The notes beneath the pieces are model-generated. The model did not search any database and had not been told where the DNA came from. It was given only the letters and a program-made list of their open reading frames with translations. From assembly GCA_016708125.1 (NCBI GenBank), contig JADJGF010000001.1, forward strand, positions 3,184,001-3,248,000: 64,000 nucleotides of DNA, given 5' to 3'. Positions within the stretch are counted from its first letter, which is position 1, and the number at the start of each line of letters is the position of its first letter. A program made the translations under genes and the position numbers. Source of the DNA: Ignavibacteriota bacterium. GTDB lineage: Bacteria; Bacteroidota; Ignavibacteria; Ignavibacteriales; Melioribacteraceae. Below, piece by piece: positions 9,300-18,167 of this stretch.

Positions 9300-10562
9300 A
9301 TGATAAATAATTATTTATACAAATGTTTTAATTGCAAATCTGAATTTGACGCAAATGAAATTGAATCTAATCAAATTTATCTTTGTCCAAAATGTGGAAA
9401 GTTAGAGAAGAACCAACCGCTTATTGGAGTTTTAGAGATTATTTATGATTATAAAAAAATAAAAAATGAAATATCAAAAGAAGAATATTTAAAAAATAAA
9501 GTGGGTAAGTTTTGGGAATATCCATATTTATGGCCTTTGAAATTTAGTGGAAATAAATTTGAAGATATTTCTGAATCGAAAGTAAATAAACTTACACTGC
9601 TTGAAAATCCAATTTCTGAAATTAAATATGAAAATAATCTAATTAAGATTTTTGATGATTCAAGAAACCCAACTTTATCTTATAAGGATAGAGCTTCCAT
9701 TTTAGTTGCATTAAAAGCAGTTCAATTGGGAATTGATGAAATCTCAGCAGCTTCAACCGGAAATGCTGGTTCATCGCTTGCTGGAATTTGTGCAAAGCTA
9801 GGATTGAAATCTCATATTTTCGTTCCTAAAAATATTCCGGAAAGTAAGAGAATTCAAATTCAAGCATTTGGTACAAAAATTTATATTGTTGATGGAGATT
9901 ATGATTTAGCATTTGATTTGTGTTTAGAAATTTCAAAAAAGAAAAATTGGTATAATAGAAATACGGCTTTTAATCCGTTAACAATTGAAGGTAAAAAATC
10001 CTCGGTTTATGATATGTTTATTTCATTAAACGGAAAATTACCAAATAATATATTTATTCCGGTAGGAGATGGAGTAATAATATCGGGCATTTATAAAGGT
10101 TTGAAAGAATTAATTAAATTAGGTTGGATTGAAAAATTACCAAAATTGTATGCAGTTCAAGCTGAAGGAAGTTCTGCAATAGTTGATTATTTAGAAAATA
10201 GAAAATATGAATATAAATCAGCTATCACAATTGCAGATAGCATTTGCGCCGGAGCTCCAAGAAATTTGTATATGGCAGTTGACGCAATTATAAATACAAA
10301 CGGAAATGGAATTAAAGTTTCAGATAATGAAATAATTTCCGCACAAAAAATATTAGTACAAAAGTATGGAATTCTATCAGAACCGGCTGCAGCAGCTTCA
10401 TTTGCCGGATATAAAAAAGTTAATAAAAATGAGCAACTTGAAGGAGACTCAATTTTGATGATTACCGGAAACGGTTTGAAAGATATTTCTTCGTTACAAA
10501 GTTGGAATGAAAAACCGGAATTAAAATCTTATGATGAATGGAAGAAGAATTTACTCAACTAA
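9300..10562 (+). CDS. Threonine-synthase-like PLP enzyme with N-terminal zinc ribbon
   Basis: A 420-residue fold-type-II PLP enzyme. Cysteines 9, 12, 29 and 32 (CFNC, CPKC) form a zinc ribbon as in archaeal-type threonine synthases. The PLP lysine is K129 in NPTLSYKDRA, and the phosphate loop is ASTGNAGSSLAG. It starts three bases after the ygeW stop, so it is probably in the same transcript. Threonine synthase normally needs thrA/thrB neighbours, which are absent. In this setting it may instead deaminate or eliminate ammonia from a catabolic intermediate such as 2,3-diaminopropionate. Both readings are open; the fold is certain. Confidence 0.72.
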   Translation: MINNYLYKCFNCKSEFDANEIESNQIYLCPKCGKLEKNQPLIGVLEIIYDYKKIKNEISKEEYLKNKVGKFWEYPYLWPLKFSGNKFEDISESKVNKLTLLENPISEIKYENNLIKIFDDSRNPTLSYKDRASILVALKAVQLGIDEISAASTGNAGSSLAGICAKLGLKSHIFVPKNIPESKRIQIQAFGTKIYIVDGDYDLAFDLCLEISKKKNWYNRNTAFNPLTIEGKKSSVYDMFISLNGKLPNNIFIPVGDGVIISGIYKGLKELIKLGWIEKLPKLYAVQAEGSSAIVDYLENRKYEYKSAITIADSICAGAPRNLYMAVDAIINTNGNGIKVSDNEIISAQKILVQKYGILSEPAAAASFAGYKKVNKNEQLEGDSILMITGNGLKDISSLQSWNEKPELKSYDEWKKNLLN

Positions 10563-10599
10563 AACTGATTATACTTTATAAGTATTTTATCAAAAAATT

Positions 10600-11322
10600 A
10601 TGATTCATAATTACATATCTAAAATATTATTTGTTGCTTTAATTATAAGTCAAGCAACAGTTTTATCTCAACAAAATAATATAAAAAGTGAAAGTTATTT
10701 CTATCCAATAAAATTAGATAATTGGAAGTTCAAGAGCGCTATAACTCTTTCTTTTAGTCAATTGCCGGAAGAGATTATTGAAGAGGTAAATTCTTTAATT
10801 TATTCGCCGCTTATTAATTTTGATGCAACATTTGGAATCCCATATAATTTTAATTTGCATACCGGTATTACATCAAACATAATAACTAATCATTTTTTAA
10901 TTGGAACAAATTGGAGATATAGTAAAAATAATTTTGCAGTATCAATCGGTTATGATGTTGCTTTTTGGTTTGGCATACTGGATGATTTTGATTTTGCAAG
11001 CAGAAATATCGGATGGCTTCATTACCCGAATTTCACTTGTGGTTATGCCTTTGATAAGTTTACTGTATCTGGAAAATCAGAAATAATATTAAATACATTC
11101 TACACACAATTTGTTGATAATATTGAGATAAGTACTGAAAAAAATACTATTAGCGGATATAGTTTTGCATTATTTGTTGAACAGCCTCTTTGGAAAAATA
11201 ATATAATGAGCATAGGAATAAAAGCAAACTTCTCACGTTTTTATTATCCGGTTTGGATTGCTTATTCAAACAGCTATAATTTCAGATTAATTCCAGAAAT
11301 ACAAATTGGATTAGTATTATGA
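10600..11322 (+). CDS. Predicted outer-membrane beta-barrel protein, unknown function
   Basis: A 240-residue protein with a signal peptide (hydrophobic ISKILFVALIISQATVLS, cleavage likely before QQNN). The mature part has alternating hydrophobic strands, many aromatic residues and a C-terminal strand ending in IQIGLVL, the style of small beta-barrel outer-membrane proteins. I recognise no family. Its stop overlaps the start of the following GDPD lipoprotein gene by four bases (ATGA), and a second barrel-like gene follows that, so the three probably form an envelope unit. Confidence 0.6.
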   Translation: MIHNYISKILFVALIISQATVLSQQNNIKSESYFYPIKLDNWKFKSAITLSFSQLPEEIIEEVNSLIYSPLINFDATFGIPYNFNLHTGITSNIITNHFLIGTNWRYSKNNFAVSIGYDVAFWFGILDDFDFASRNIGWLHYPNFTCGYAFDKFTVSGKSEIILNTFYTQFVDNIEISTEKNTISGYSFALFVEQPLWKNNIMSIGIKANFSRFYYPVWIAYSNSYNFRLIPEIQIGLVL

Positions 11323-12566
11323 AAATATTTATCGCACGGTTTGTAATACTTTTTATTGCAATTAGCTGTAATCCGGATGAAACTATTGTTGAACCAAAAT
11401 TTGCTGATTCAAGTATTTTAGAAGGAACTATTCCATTAACCGAAATTCAAAAAAATAAAATTGAAGGTGTTTACAATTTAGTAAGCGGTAAAGAAAAGTT
11501 TGGCGGATCTTTAGTTTTAAAATCAAGTGGAAATTCACTTTCAATATTCGGAGTAAAACTCGGGACCTACTTTATTTTAAATTGCGGATCAAAAGATGGA
11601 GAATTATTTTTTGAAGGAAGTTGGAGATATGCACAAAGTACAGAAGTCGGTTTAGTAAGATTAACCTTAACAGAAGCAAATGGTTCTTCCTCAATTTTAA
11701 GTGATACGACAATTTCAAATATCAAATTGACGGGTAAGTTTTCTGAAGGCGATGATAATTTGGATAATGTCATTGAGTTAGAATTTTCTAGAAAATTTTC
11801 CGGTAAAATATATGATAAAAACTTTTACATTTTAGCACATAGAGGAGGAGGAAGAAATTCCGATAATCTTGGCGCTTCAGAAAATTCAATCGAGATTATT
11901 GGTAAGTCAGAAAATCTTGGTGCAAACGGAATTGAGATTGATGTAAAATTAAGCGAAGATAATATTCCATTTTTATATCATGATGTAAGTTTAAATTTGC
12001 GAACATCTACCGATAGCCCAATTTGGGGACCAGTTGAAGATTTTTCATTTAGTCAACTGAGCTCTTTTATAAAATTAAAAAATGGTGAGAAAATTCCTTC
12101 ATTGGATGAAGCATTGAATTTTATTGTACACGAAACAAATTTAAAAGTTGTTTGGCTCGATATGAAATCCGAAAAAAACTCGGTTCCGTATGTAGTCCCG
12201 ATTCAACAAAAATATCTTAAAATAGCTAACGAACTTGGGAAGCAGATTCAAATATTTATAGGACTTCCGGATGAAACGATGTATAATAATTTCGTTCAAT
12301 ATTCTGATTACGAAAATACTTTATCACTCTGTGAATTATCAATAGATTATGTTCAAAAAGCTTCATCAAATGTATGGGCTCCGCGATGGACATTAGGTTT
12401 GCAAAACTCTGAAATAGATCAATTGCACAATGCAAATAAGTTAGTTTTTACATGGACTTTAGATCAATCGCAATTTATAAATGAGTTTATAGCAAATGGT
12501 TCCTTTGATGGGATATTAACAAATTATCCAACATTAGTAGCGTACTATTTTTATGCTCAAGAATAA
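11319..12566 (+). CDS. Glycerophosphodiester phosphodiesterase family lipoprotein
   Basis: A 415-residue protein with a lipoprotein signal (MKIFIARFVILFIAISC, lipidated Cys17). Residues of about 30-165 form a beta-rich N-terminal domain of unknown type. The C-terminal half is a GDPD TIM barrel: AHRGGG carries the catalytic His, SENSIE and GIEIDV carry metal-binding Glu/Asp, and YHDVSLNLRT supplies the second His. The family hydrolyses glycerophosphodiesters to glycerol-3-phosphate and an alcohol. Location is the periplasm, tethered to a membrane. It overlaps both neighbours (4 bases upstream, 14 downstream). Confidence 0.8.
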   Translation: MKIFIARFVILFIAISCNPDETIVEPKFADSSILEGTIPLTEIQKNKIEGVYNLVSGKEKFGGSLVLKSSGNSLSIFGVKLGTYFILNCGSKDGELFFEGSWRYAQSTEVGLVRLTLTEANGSSSILSDTTISNIKLTGKFSEGDDNLDNVIELEFSRKFSGKIYDKNFYILAHRGGGRNSDNLGASENSIEIIGKSENLGANGIEIDVKLSEDNIPFLYHDVSLNLRTSTDSPIWGPVEDFSFSQLSSFIKLKNGEKIPSLDEALNFIVHETNLKVVWLDMKSEKNSVPYVVPIQQKYLKIANELGKQIQIFIGLPDETMYNNFVQYSDYENTLSLCELSIDYVQKASSNVWAPRWTLGLQNSEIDQLHNANKLVFTWTLDQSQFINEFIANGSFDGILTNYPTLVAYYFYAQE

Positions 12567-13149
12567 ATTAAATATTTCAATAGTAATTATGTTCTTAAGT
12601 TTTCCAATTATATTAATTGGTCAAAATAACAATGCAAGTTATAATATATATACAAATTTAAGTTTTGGATATTCCTATTTTGCAAGTACAATTAGCAGTA
12701 AAAAACTAAATAGATTTCAGCCCAATGCAGCAATTAAAATTATGTGGCAGCCAGAGCATCTTTTAAGTGTTGGAATTGAATCCGGTTATTTTCTTCTTTA
12801 CACTTTAGAAAAGGATGATTTTGTAGATGAAGAATTTGGAACCACAAATGTGAAAGTAAATATGTCTGCAATACCTTTATTTTTAGCCTTCTCAATGAAG
12901 ATTTATGAAAATATTGAATTAAACGGTGGAATTGGCGGATATTTAATTTTAACAAATGTTGATGCTTTCGATAATAAAATAATTAGCACCGGATGGAGTA
13001 CCGGTTACCAGTTGGGAATTAATTATCTTTTTCCTTTTTCTGAAAAATTGAATTTTGGAACGGAACTTAAAACTTATTATTTGTCTAAACTCGAATCAGC
13101 TTCAATTGGAATAAATATTTTTGTTAAATATGCGTTGATAACTTATTAA
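12553..13149 (+). CDS. Small outer-membrane beta-barrel protein (OMP_b-brl-like)
   Basis: A 198-residue protein with a signal peptide (NISIVIMFLSFPIILIGQ). The mature part shows repeated short amphipathic strands (YNIYTNLSFGYSYFAS, LSVGIESGYFLLYT, ELNGGIGGYLIL, GTELKTYYL) and ends IGINIFVKYALITY, consistent with an eight-stranded barrel of the outer-membrane beta-barrel family. The start lies inside the 3' end of the GDPD gene. No specific function can be assigned. Confidence 0.65.
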   Translation: MLKNKLNISIVIMFLSFPIILIGQNNNASYNIYTNLSFGYSYFASTISSKKLNRFQPNAAIKIMWQPEHLLSVGIESGYFLLYTLEKDDFVDEEFGTTNVKVNMSAIPLFLAFSMKIYENIELNGGIGGYLILTNVDAFDNKIISTGWSTGYQLGINYLFPFSEKLNFGTELKTYYLSKLESASIGINIFVKYALITY

Positions 13150-13154
13150 TAAAT

Positions 13155-13742
13155 ATGGATGGAATAATAATAACTGCCGGATTCTCAAGCAGAATGGGTA
13201 AATTTAAACCGTTGCTAATTTTTAATGATAAATCTTTTTTGCAAAATATAATTGAAAAATTAGATTTGATTTGCGAAAAAATTATTGTTGTTACCGGATT
13301 TAATGAAAATGAAATTCTCAATCTTATTTCAATATTTAATGTAAAACTCAAAAGTAAAATTGAAATTATTCATAACGAAAATTATGAAATGGGAATGTTT
13401 TCATCGTTACAAAGCGGAATAAGAAATATTCATTCAGATTGGGTAATTTATCATTTTGTAGATCAACCAAATATTCCATATAATTTCTATTCGGAATTTA
13501 TTAAGCAAATTGATATAAAGTATGATTGGATTCAGCCTATGAATAAAGGACGAAAAGGACATCCGATAATATTTGGTAGAAAAGTTATTTCAAAAATATT
13601 GGAGAAAAATTATAATTCTAATTTGAAAGAATTATCTTTTGATTCAGAAATAAATAAATATTTTTTTGAATGTGATTTCCCGGAAATACTGACTGATATC
13701 GATACAACAAAAGATTATAAAAATATTTTAGGAATTTCATGA
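13155..13742 (+). CDS. MocA/MobA-like nucleotidyltransferase (molybdenum cofactor cytidylyltransferase candidate)
   Basis: A 195-residue NTP transferase. The N-terminal GIIITAGFSSRMGKFKPLL is the LAAGxSxRMGxxK nucleotide loop, and FVDQPNIP gives the metal-binding aspartate in the DQP form seen in MocA. GRKGHPIIFGRKV matches the MocA GHP motif. MocA attaches CMP to molybdopterin for the xanthine dehydrogenase family, so the gene fits a purine-oxidising cluster. The usual molybdenum hydroxylase genes themselves lie outside this window. The ATG overlaps nothing but sits five bases after the previous stop. Confidence 0.72.
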   Translation: MDGIIITAGFSSRMGKFKPLLIFNDKSFLQNIIEKLDLICEKIIVVTGFNENEILNLISIFNVKLKSKIEIIHNENYEMGMFSSLQSGIRNIHSDWVIYHFVDQPNIPYNFYSEFIKQIDIKYDWIQPMNKGRKGHPIIFGRKVISKILEKNYNSNLKELSFDSEINKYFFECDFPEILTDIDTTKDYKNILGIS

Positions 13743-14275
13743 AAACAATTCTTGCAGCTTTAACATTATTTTCAATTACAATATTTGCTCAACAAAATTC
13801 TTCTAAAAATATTGCAACTGTTGATTTTGTTGATTTGAAAAAATATGTTGGCACTTGGTACGAAATTGCAAAAATTCCAAACTCATTTCAAGATCATTGT
13901 ATAAAAAATACAACGGCAAGTTACAAAATAAATGAAGACGGAGATATTGAAGTTTTAAATCAGTGCGTTGATGATGAAGGTGAAATTGATGGTGCGGAAG
14001 GAGTTGCGCGAATTGTTGATAAAAAAACTAATTCAAAATTAGAAGTTAGTTTTGTAAGTATTTTAGGGTGGAATTTATTTTGGGGCGATTATTGGATTTT
14101 AGGTTTGGATGGAAATTATAAATTTGCCGTAATTGGAACTCCATCAAGAAAATACGGATGGATATTGAGCAGAACTAAAAAGATGAATGAAAATGATTTG
14201 GAAAAATGTTTTAAAATATTTGAAGAAAACGGTTACGATAGAAATAAATTTGAACTTGACGTTCACGATAATTGA
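13739..14275 (+). CDS. Lipocalin (Blc family)
   Basis: A 178-residue exported lipocalin. A signal peptide (AALTLFSITIFAQ) precedes VDLKKYVGTWYEIAKIPNSFQ, which contains the family GxWYE motif, and later WILSRTKKMNE gives the conserved C-terminal R-containing strand. Cysteines near residues 61 and 83 (DHCIKN, NQCVDD) could form a disulfide. Bacterial lipocalins of this group bind lipids or lysophospholipids and are induced by envelope stress. There is no lipobox, so it is probably periplasmic. Its ATG overlaps the mocA-like stop by four bases. Confidence 0.85.
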   Translation: MKTILAALTLFSITIFAQQNSSKNIATVDFVDLKKYVGTWYEIAKIPNSFQDHCIKNTTASYKINEDGDIEVLNQCVDDEGEIDGAEGVARIVDKKTNSKLEVSFVSILGWNLFWGDYWILGLDGNYKFAVIGTPSRKYGWILSRTKKMNENDLEKCFKIFEENGYDRNKFELDVHDN

Positions 14276-14314
14276 AAAACATTATTTAGAAATTTTATTA
14301 AAAAAGAGATAAAT

Positions 14315-16279
14315 ATGAAATCAAAAGTAATTTATTTTGTGTTAATTTTATCAGCAATGGTTCAATCATATTATTCGCAAAATTATGAATTGAAATCACC
14401 TAATAAAAAATTGGTTGTAAAAATTGTAAATAATCAAGGACTCAAATATTCATTATCATTCAATAATCAGAATCTAATAGAAGAGGCTGAAATATCAATA
14501 AACATTGATGAAAAAGTATATCCATTGCTAAATTCAACTGTTGTAAATTTTAAAAATACTCTGATTGATGAAATTATTAATTCAACTGTTCCAACAAAAT
14601 CTCTTCAAATTAAAAATAATTGCAATGAGCTGATTTTAATTTTTAGAGAAAATATTTGGGTTGTTTTTCGTGCTTATGATAATGGATTTGCTTACAGAAT
14701 TATTACAGATTTGTCAAATCCAGTAAAAATATTTAACGAAAATGTAAACATAAAATTTGCAAAGAATAATTCAATTTATTTTCCGGAAGAAGATAGTTTT
14801 ATTTCTCATTTCGAGAGAAATTATAAGTATCTGAAAATTAATGAAATAACTGAAAAACAATTTTGTTCATTACCGGCTTTAGTTGAATGTGATAATAATA
14901 TTAAAATTGGAATTACAGAATCGGGACTTTCAAATTATCCGAACCTTTTCCTTAAGGGAAATTCTTCAAATAGTTTGGCTGGAATATTTCCCAAATATGT
15001 AATTGAAGCAGAGCAAGCAAAAGATTCTGATAGAAATGAAATAATTACAAAAGAAGCTAACTATATTGCAGAGATTGAAGGAAGTAAAGATTTGCCTTGG
15101 CGAATTTTTATGATTTGCGAAAATGATAAGGATCTTTTAGAAAATCAGCTTGTTTATATTTTATCTGATGACTCAAAAATTAAAGAAACAAGCTGGATTA
15201 AACCCGGAAAGGTTGCATGGGATTGGTGGAACGCAAATAATATTTATGGCGTTGATTTCAAATCCGGAATTAACACTGAGACGTACAAGTATTATATAGA
15301 TTTTGCAAATAAATTCAGTCTTAATTATATAATTCTTGATGAAGGCTGGTCGAATACTTTGACAAATATTCTTGAACCGAATGAAGAAATTAATATTGAA
15401 GAATTAATAAATTATGGTAAACAAAAAAATGTTGGAATTATTCTTTGGGTTTTGTGGAAACCATTAAATGAAAATCTTGAAGAAGTTCTTGATAAATATA
15501 AAGAATGGGGAGCTAAGGGAATTAAAGTAGATTTTATGCAGAGAGCCGATCAATGGATGGTAAATTTTTATGAAAGAGTTTTAATTGAAGCTTCAAAAAG
15601 ACATTTACTTGTTGATTTTCATGGCGCATTTAAGCCAGCCGGTTTAGTAAGAAAATATCCGAATTACATTTCTAATGAAGGTGTAAAAGGTTTGGAAAAT
15701 TGTAAATGGAGCGAAGAAATTACTCCAGATTACGATTGCACTTTGCCGTTTACAAGAATGTTAGCGGGACCAATGGATTATACTCCCGGCGCAATGTTAA
15801 ATTCCGAAGAAAAAAACTTTAGAATAATTTTTGATAAACCAATGAGTCAAGGAACACGAGCACATCAAATTGCGCTGTATGTAATTTTTGAAAGCCCGCT
15901 GCAAATGCTCGCTGATAATCCATCAAACTATTATGCAAATGAATCTTCTACAGAATTTATTTCTAAAATTCCAACAACTTGGGATGAGACAATTTCGCTT
16001 GATGGAAAAGTTGGTGATTATGTTGTAATTGCCCGGAAGAAAAATAATGTTTGGTATATTAGCGGAATTACAGATTGGACGGAAAGAGATTTTGAAATAA
16101 AATTAGATTTTATTGATAATAAAAATTATAACATAGAAATTGCAAAAGATGGAATTAATGCAAACCGTTATGCGAGTGATATTAAATTTGAAAATACAAA
16201 TGTAAAAAATGGAGATACTTTAAAAATTCATTTGGCAAAGGGCGGAGGATTTGCAGCAATTTTAAATCCAGTTCAGTAA
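14315..16279 (+). CDS. Glycoside hydrolase family 97 protein
   Basis: A 654-residue secreted enzyme with a signal peptide (FVLILSAMVQSYYS). It shows the GH97 layout: N-terminal beta-sandwich, central TIM barrel beginning at WIKPGKVAWDWWN (about residue 300), and C-terminal beta domain. KGIKVDFMQRADQ places an aspartate where retaining GH97 enzymes (alpha-galactosidase type) have the nucleophile. YISNEGVKGLE and GPMDYTPGAM supply the conserved acid and substrate loops. The likely role is hydrolysis of alpha-linked glucose or galactose oligomers in the periplasm. Calcium-binding glutamates are typical of the family. Whether it inverts or retains cannot be settled here, but the Asp supports retention. 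Confidence 0.87.
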   Translation: MKSKVIYFVLILSAMVQSYYSQNYELKSPNKKLVVKIVNNQGLKYSLSFNNQNLIEEAEISINIDEKVYPLLNSTVVNFKNTLIDEIINSTVPTKSLQIKNNCNELILIFRENIWVVFRAYDNGFAYRIITDLSNPVKIFNENVNIKFAKNNSIYFPEEDSFISHFERNYKYLKINEITEKQFCSLPALVECDNNIKIGITESGLSNYPNLFLKGNSSNSLAGIFPKYVIEAEQAKDSDRNEIITKEANYIAEIEGSKDLPWRIFMICENDKDLLENQLVYILSDDSKIKETSWIKPGKVAWDWWNANNIYGVDFKSGINTETYKYYIDFANKFSLNYIILDEGWSNTLTNILEPNEEINIEELINYGKQKNVGIILWVLWKPLNENLEEVLDKYKEWGAKGIKVDFMQRADQWMVNFYERVLIEASKRHLLVDFHGAFKPAGLVRKYPNYISNEGVKGLENCKWSEEITPDYDCTLPFTRMLAGPMDYTPGAMLNSEEKNFRIIFDKPMSQGTRAHQIALYVIFESPLQMLADNPSNYYANESSTEFISKIPTTWDETISLDGKVGDYVVIARKKNNVWYISGITDWTERDFEIKLDFIDNKNYNIEIAKDGINANRYASDIKFENTNVKNGDTLKIHLAKGGGFAAILNPVQ

Positions 16280-16324
16280 TTATTGAAAAAATTAGAAAGC
16301 CAGTATAAAATAAAAATCGATTTT

Positions 16325-16855
16325 TTAATTATAAAAATTTAAAACTATCTGATCGATAATTTCATTTTCATCGAATGAAAACGGTAACTCGTTTGTAGAA
16401 AACGTAAATTTACTGTTGGATGGTAAAAAGGTGATTTCAACTTTTTTATTTTCAATTTTATCTTTTGCAAAAATGTATAATTTATTTGAAGTCTTACCAA
16501 AAAATAATTTTAGAAGATAATTACTTTCTTTATCTCTAAAAGTAGTGCATTTTAATTGTTCCGTACTTTCCGAAGCTGCCGCTAAGCAGTATTCATCGTG
16601 TCCCGATCTATATTCATTTTTATCTTTTTCCAAAATTATACTTTTAAAATTATTCAGCGATGCAATTCTTTTATTAAGTTTTTCAACAATGGAATCCGGA
16701 ATTTGAGTTTGCATTTCATCATATAAATTTTGCAAAAACTCCAATTCATTTTTGAAATTTGGTTTATTATCACTAATAAAATCGTATATATTTTTAGAAA
16801 GATTTTCCGGATAGAAAATATATTTAAAAAGATCTTTTTCGGTTATGTTTTGCAT
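16325..16855 (-). CDS. Hypothetical protein
   Basis: A 176-residue protein with no signal peptide or membrane segment. The first 75 residues are charged and helical (LFKYIFYPENLSKNIYDFI). The C-terminal 80 residues read as beta strands (YLLKLFFGKTSNKLYIFA, VEITFLPSNSKFTFSTNE). The architecture, with a helical N-terminus and a small beta domain, is seen in some regulator-associated proteins, but I recognise no family. It is followed on the same strand, 80 bases upstream, by a small RHH-like gene. Confidence 0.5.
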   Translation of the reverse strand: MQNITEKDLFKYIFYPENLSKNIYDFISDNKPNFKNELEFLQNLYDEMQTQIPDSIVEKLNKRIASLNNFKSIILEKDKNEYRSGHDEYCLAAASESTEQLKCTTFRDKESNYLLKLFFGKTSNKLYIFAKDKIENKKVEITFLPSNSKFTFSTNELPFSFDENEIIDQIVLNFYN

Positions 16856-16935
16856 ATTTAATCGTCACTTATACCTTAAAATAGAAAATTTACTTAGAAA
16901 ATAAAAGTAAAAATACTTCTTATCCTAAATCAATA

Positions 16936-17247
16936 TCATTTGGATTTTTTTTCTAAATAGTAAATTATAATTTCCCTAAAAAGTTGTGTTTGCGTAAGAT
17001 TTAATTTTTCAGCCAAGTTTCTAAACTTAATTGAAAGCGGATTAAAAACAGCGATTATAAAATTTCTTGTGCTTATTCTTTCAAAATTGTTAAATTTTAA
17101 AGTGTAAGTTTGTTTATCATTTTTCTTTATAAATTCATTTAAAGCAATTTCAAAAAAATCATTTTTTGTTAGTTTTTTATCTAAAATAATTTTATTTATT
17201 TGCTGTATGTAATTTTCTTCTAATATTGTACGGATTGAGGTCTTCAT
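16936..17247 (-). CDS. Small protein, two possible ribbon-helix-helix segments
   Basis: A 103-residue basic protein. Two stretches have the spacing of ribbon-helix-helix helices: TKNDFFEIALNEFIKKN near residues 24-40 and TQTQLFREIIIYYLEKK near 85-101. A DNA-binding role, perhaps controlling the 16325-16855 gene on the same strand 80 bases downstream, is inference only. It stands between divergently read genes. Confidence 0.45.
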   Translation of the reverse strand: MKTSIRTILEENYIQQINKIILDKKLTKNDFFEIALNEFIKKNDKQTYTLKFNNFERISTRNFIIAVFNPLSIKFRNLAEKLNLTQTQLFREIIIYYLEKKSK

Positions 17248-17381
17248 AGTTTTTTTATTATTATTATAAAGTTTAATTTAATTTAAAATTTGTTTTATTA
17301 AAAATACAATTATTTAAAAATTAAAAAAAATGTATTTCTGTTTTTATAATTTGAACCGACAAAGAAATTGTGTGAATAAAT

Positions 17382-18086
17382 ATGAAAAAAATTGAAAACC
17401 CCGTAATTTCGGAAGTGAACTTAAAAGCGCTTGCAAAAAGTATTTACCAAGAATCAACAATGATGGGATTTAACTCCAATGATTACATCAAGCTTACAAA
17501 TGAAATTTTAGGAATGACAATTGATAAAAAAGTTATTAAAGAAATTCCTGAAGAAATTAAAATTGTTGAAGATGATGATAGATTTCCATTAAAAACACAA
17601 AATTTAAAAATCAGAGAATACTCGGAAAAAAAAGATAAGAAAATTATTGAAAAATGGTTTGAAGACGAAACAAGCCGATTATTTTTACTTTCTACAACTT
17701 CACTTCAAAATTTAAACATTGATTTTATTTCATCCGATAATAAAAATATTTTTGCAACAATCACATTAAAAAATGATTTGCCAATCGGTTTGCTTGCAAT
17801 TTTAAATATTGATCACAAAAATAAAAAAGGTGAAATGCGAAAACTTATCGGCGATTTGAATTATCGAGGTAAAGGTTTTGCAAAAGAAGCTTCAATAAGA
17901 TGGATCGATTATTGTACAAATTCTCTTGAGTTGCGGAAAATTTATATTAACACAATTGAAACAAACATCAATAACATTTCTCTAAACCGGCAATTGGGAT
18001 TTGAAATAGAAGGTTTATTCAAAAAAGATATTGTTTTAGATGGAATTGAACACGATGTTTTGCGAATGGCTTATTTTAAAACATAG
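17382..18086 (+). CDS. GNAT family N-acetyltransferase
   Basis: A 234-residue protein. The first 70 residues are a helical extension of unknown function (AKSIYQESTMMGFNSNDYIK). The rest is a GNAT fold: EMRKLIGDLNYRGKGFAKEA holds the acetyl-CoA-binding R/Q-x-x-G-x-G/A loop in the form YRGKGFA, followed by IYINTIETNINNISLNRQLGF, the typical N-S-L-N-x-x-L-G-F segment of RimJ/RimL-type transferases. Substrate is unknown; sugar-nucleotide, ribosomal-protein and small-molecule acetylation are all possible. It precedes glmS by 81 bases, but a functional link is only suggestive. Confidence 0.75.
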   Translation: MKKIENPVISEVNLKALAKSIYQESTMMGFNSNDYIKLTNEILGMTIDKKVIKEIPEEIKIVEDDDRFPLKTQNLKIREYSEKKDKKIIEKWFEDETSRLFLLSTTSLQNLNIDFISSDNKNIFATITLKNDLPIGLLAILNIDHKNKKGEMRKLIGDLNYRGKGFAKEASIRWIDYCTNSLELRKIYINTIETNINNISLNRQLGFEIEGLFKKDIVLDGIEHDVLRMAYFKT

Positions 18087-18167
18087 CCCCAAATGTGATT
18101 TAAAACAGAGCAATAAAATATTTTAGCAATTTATTGCAAAATTAAAATACTTTGAAAGGAGTTATAA

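Noticed and set aside
18087..18167. Possible glmS ribozyme before glmS
   Set aside because: The gap is only about 80 bases of AT-rich DNA with no recognisable ribozyme core, and glmS has an ordinary ribosome site.
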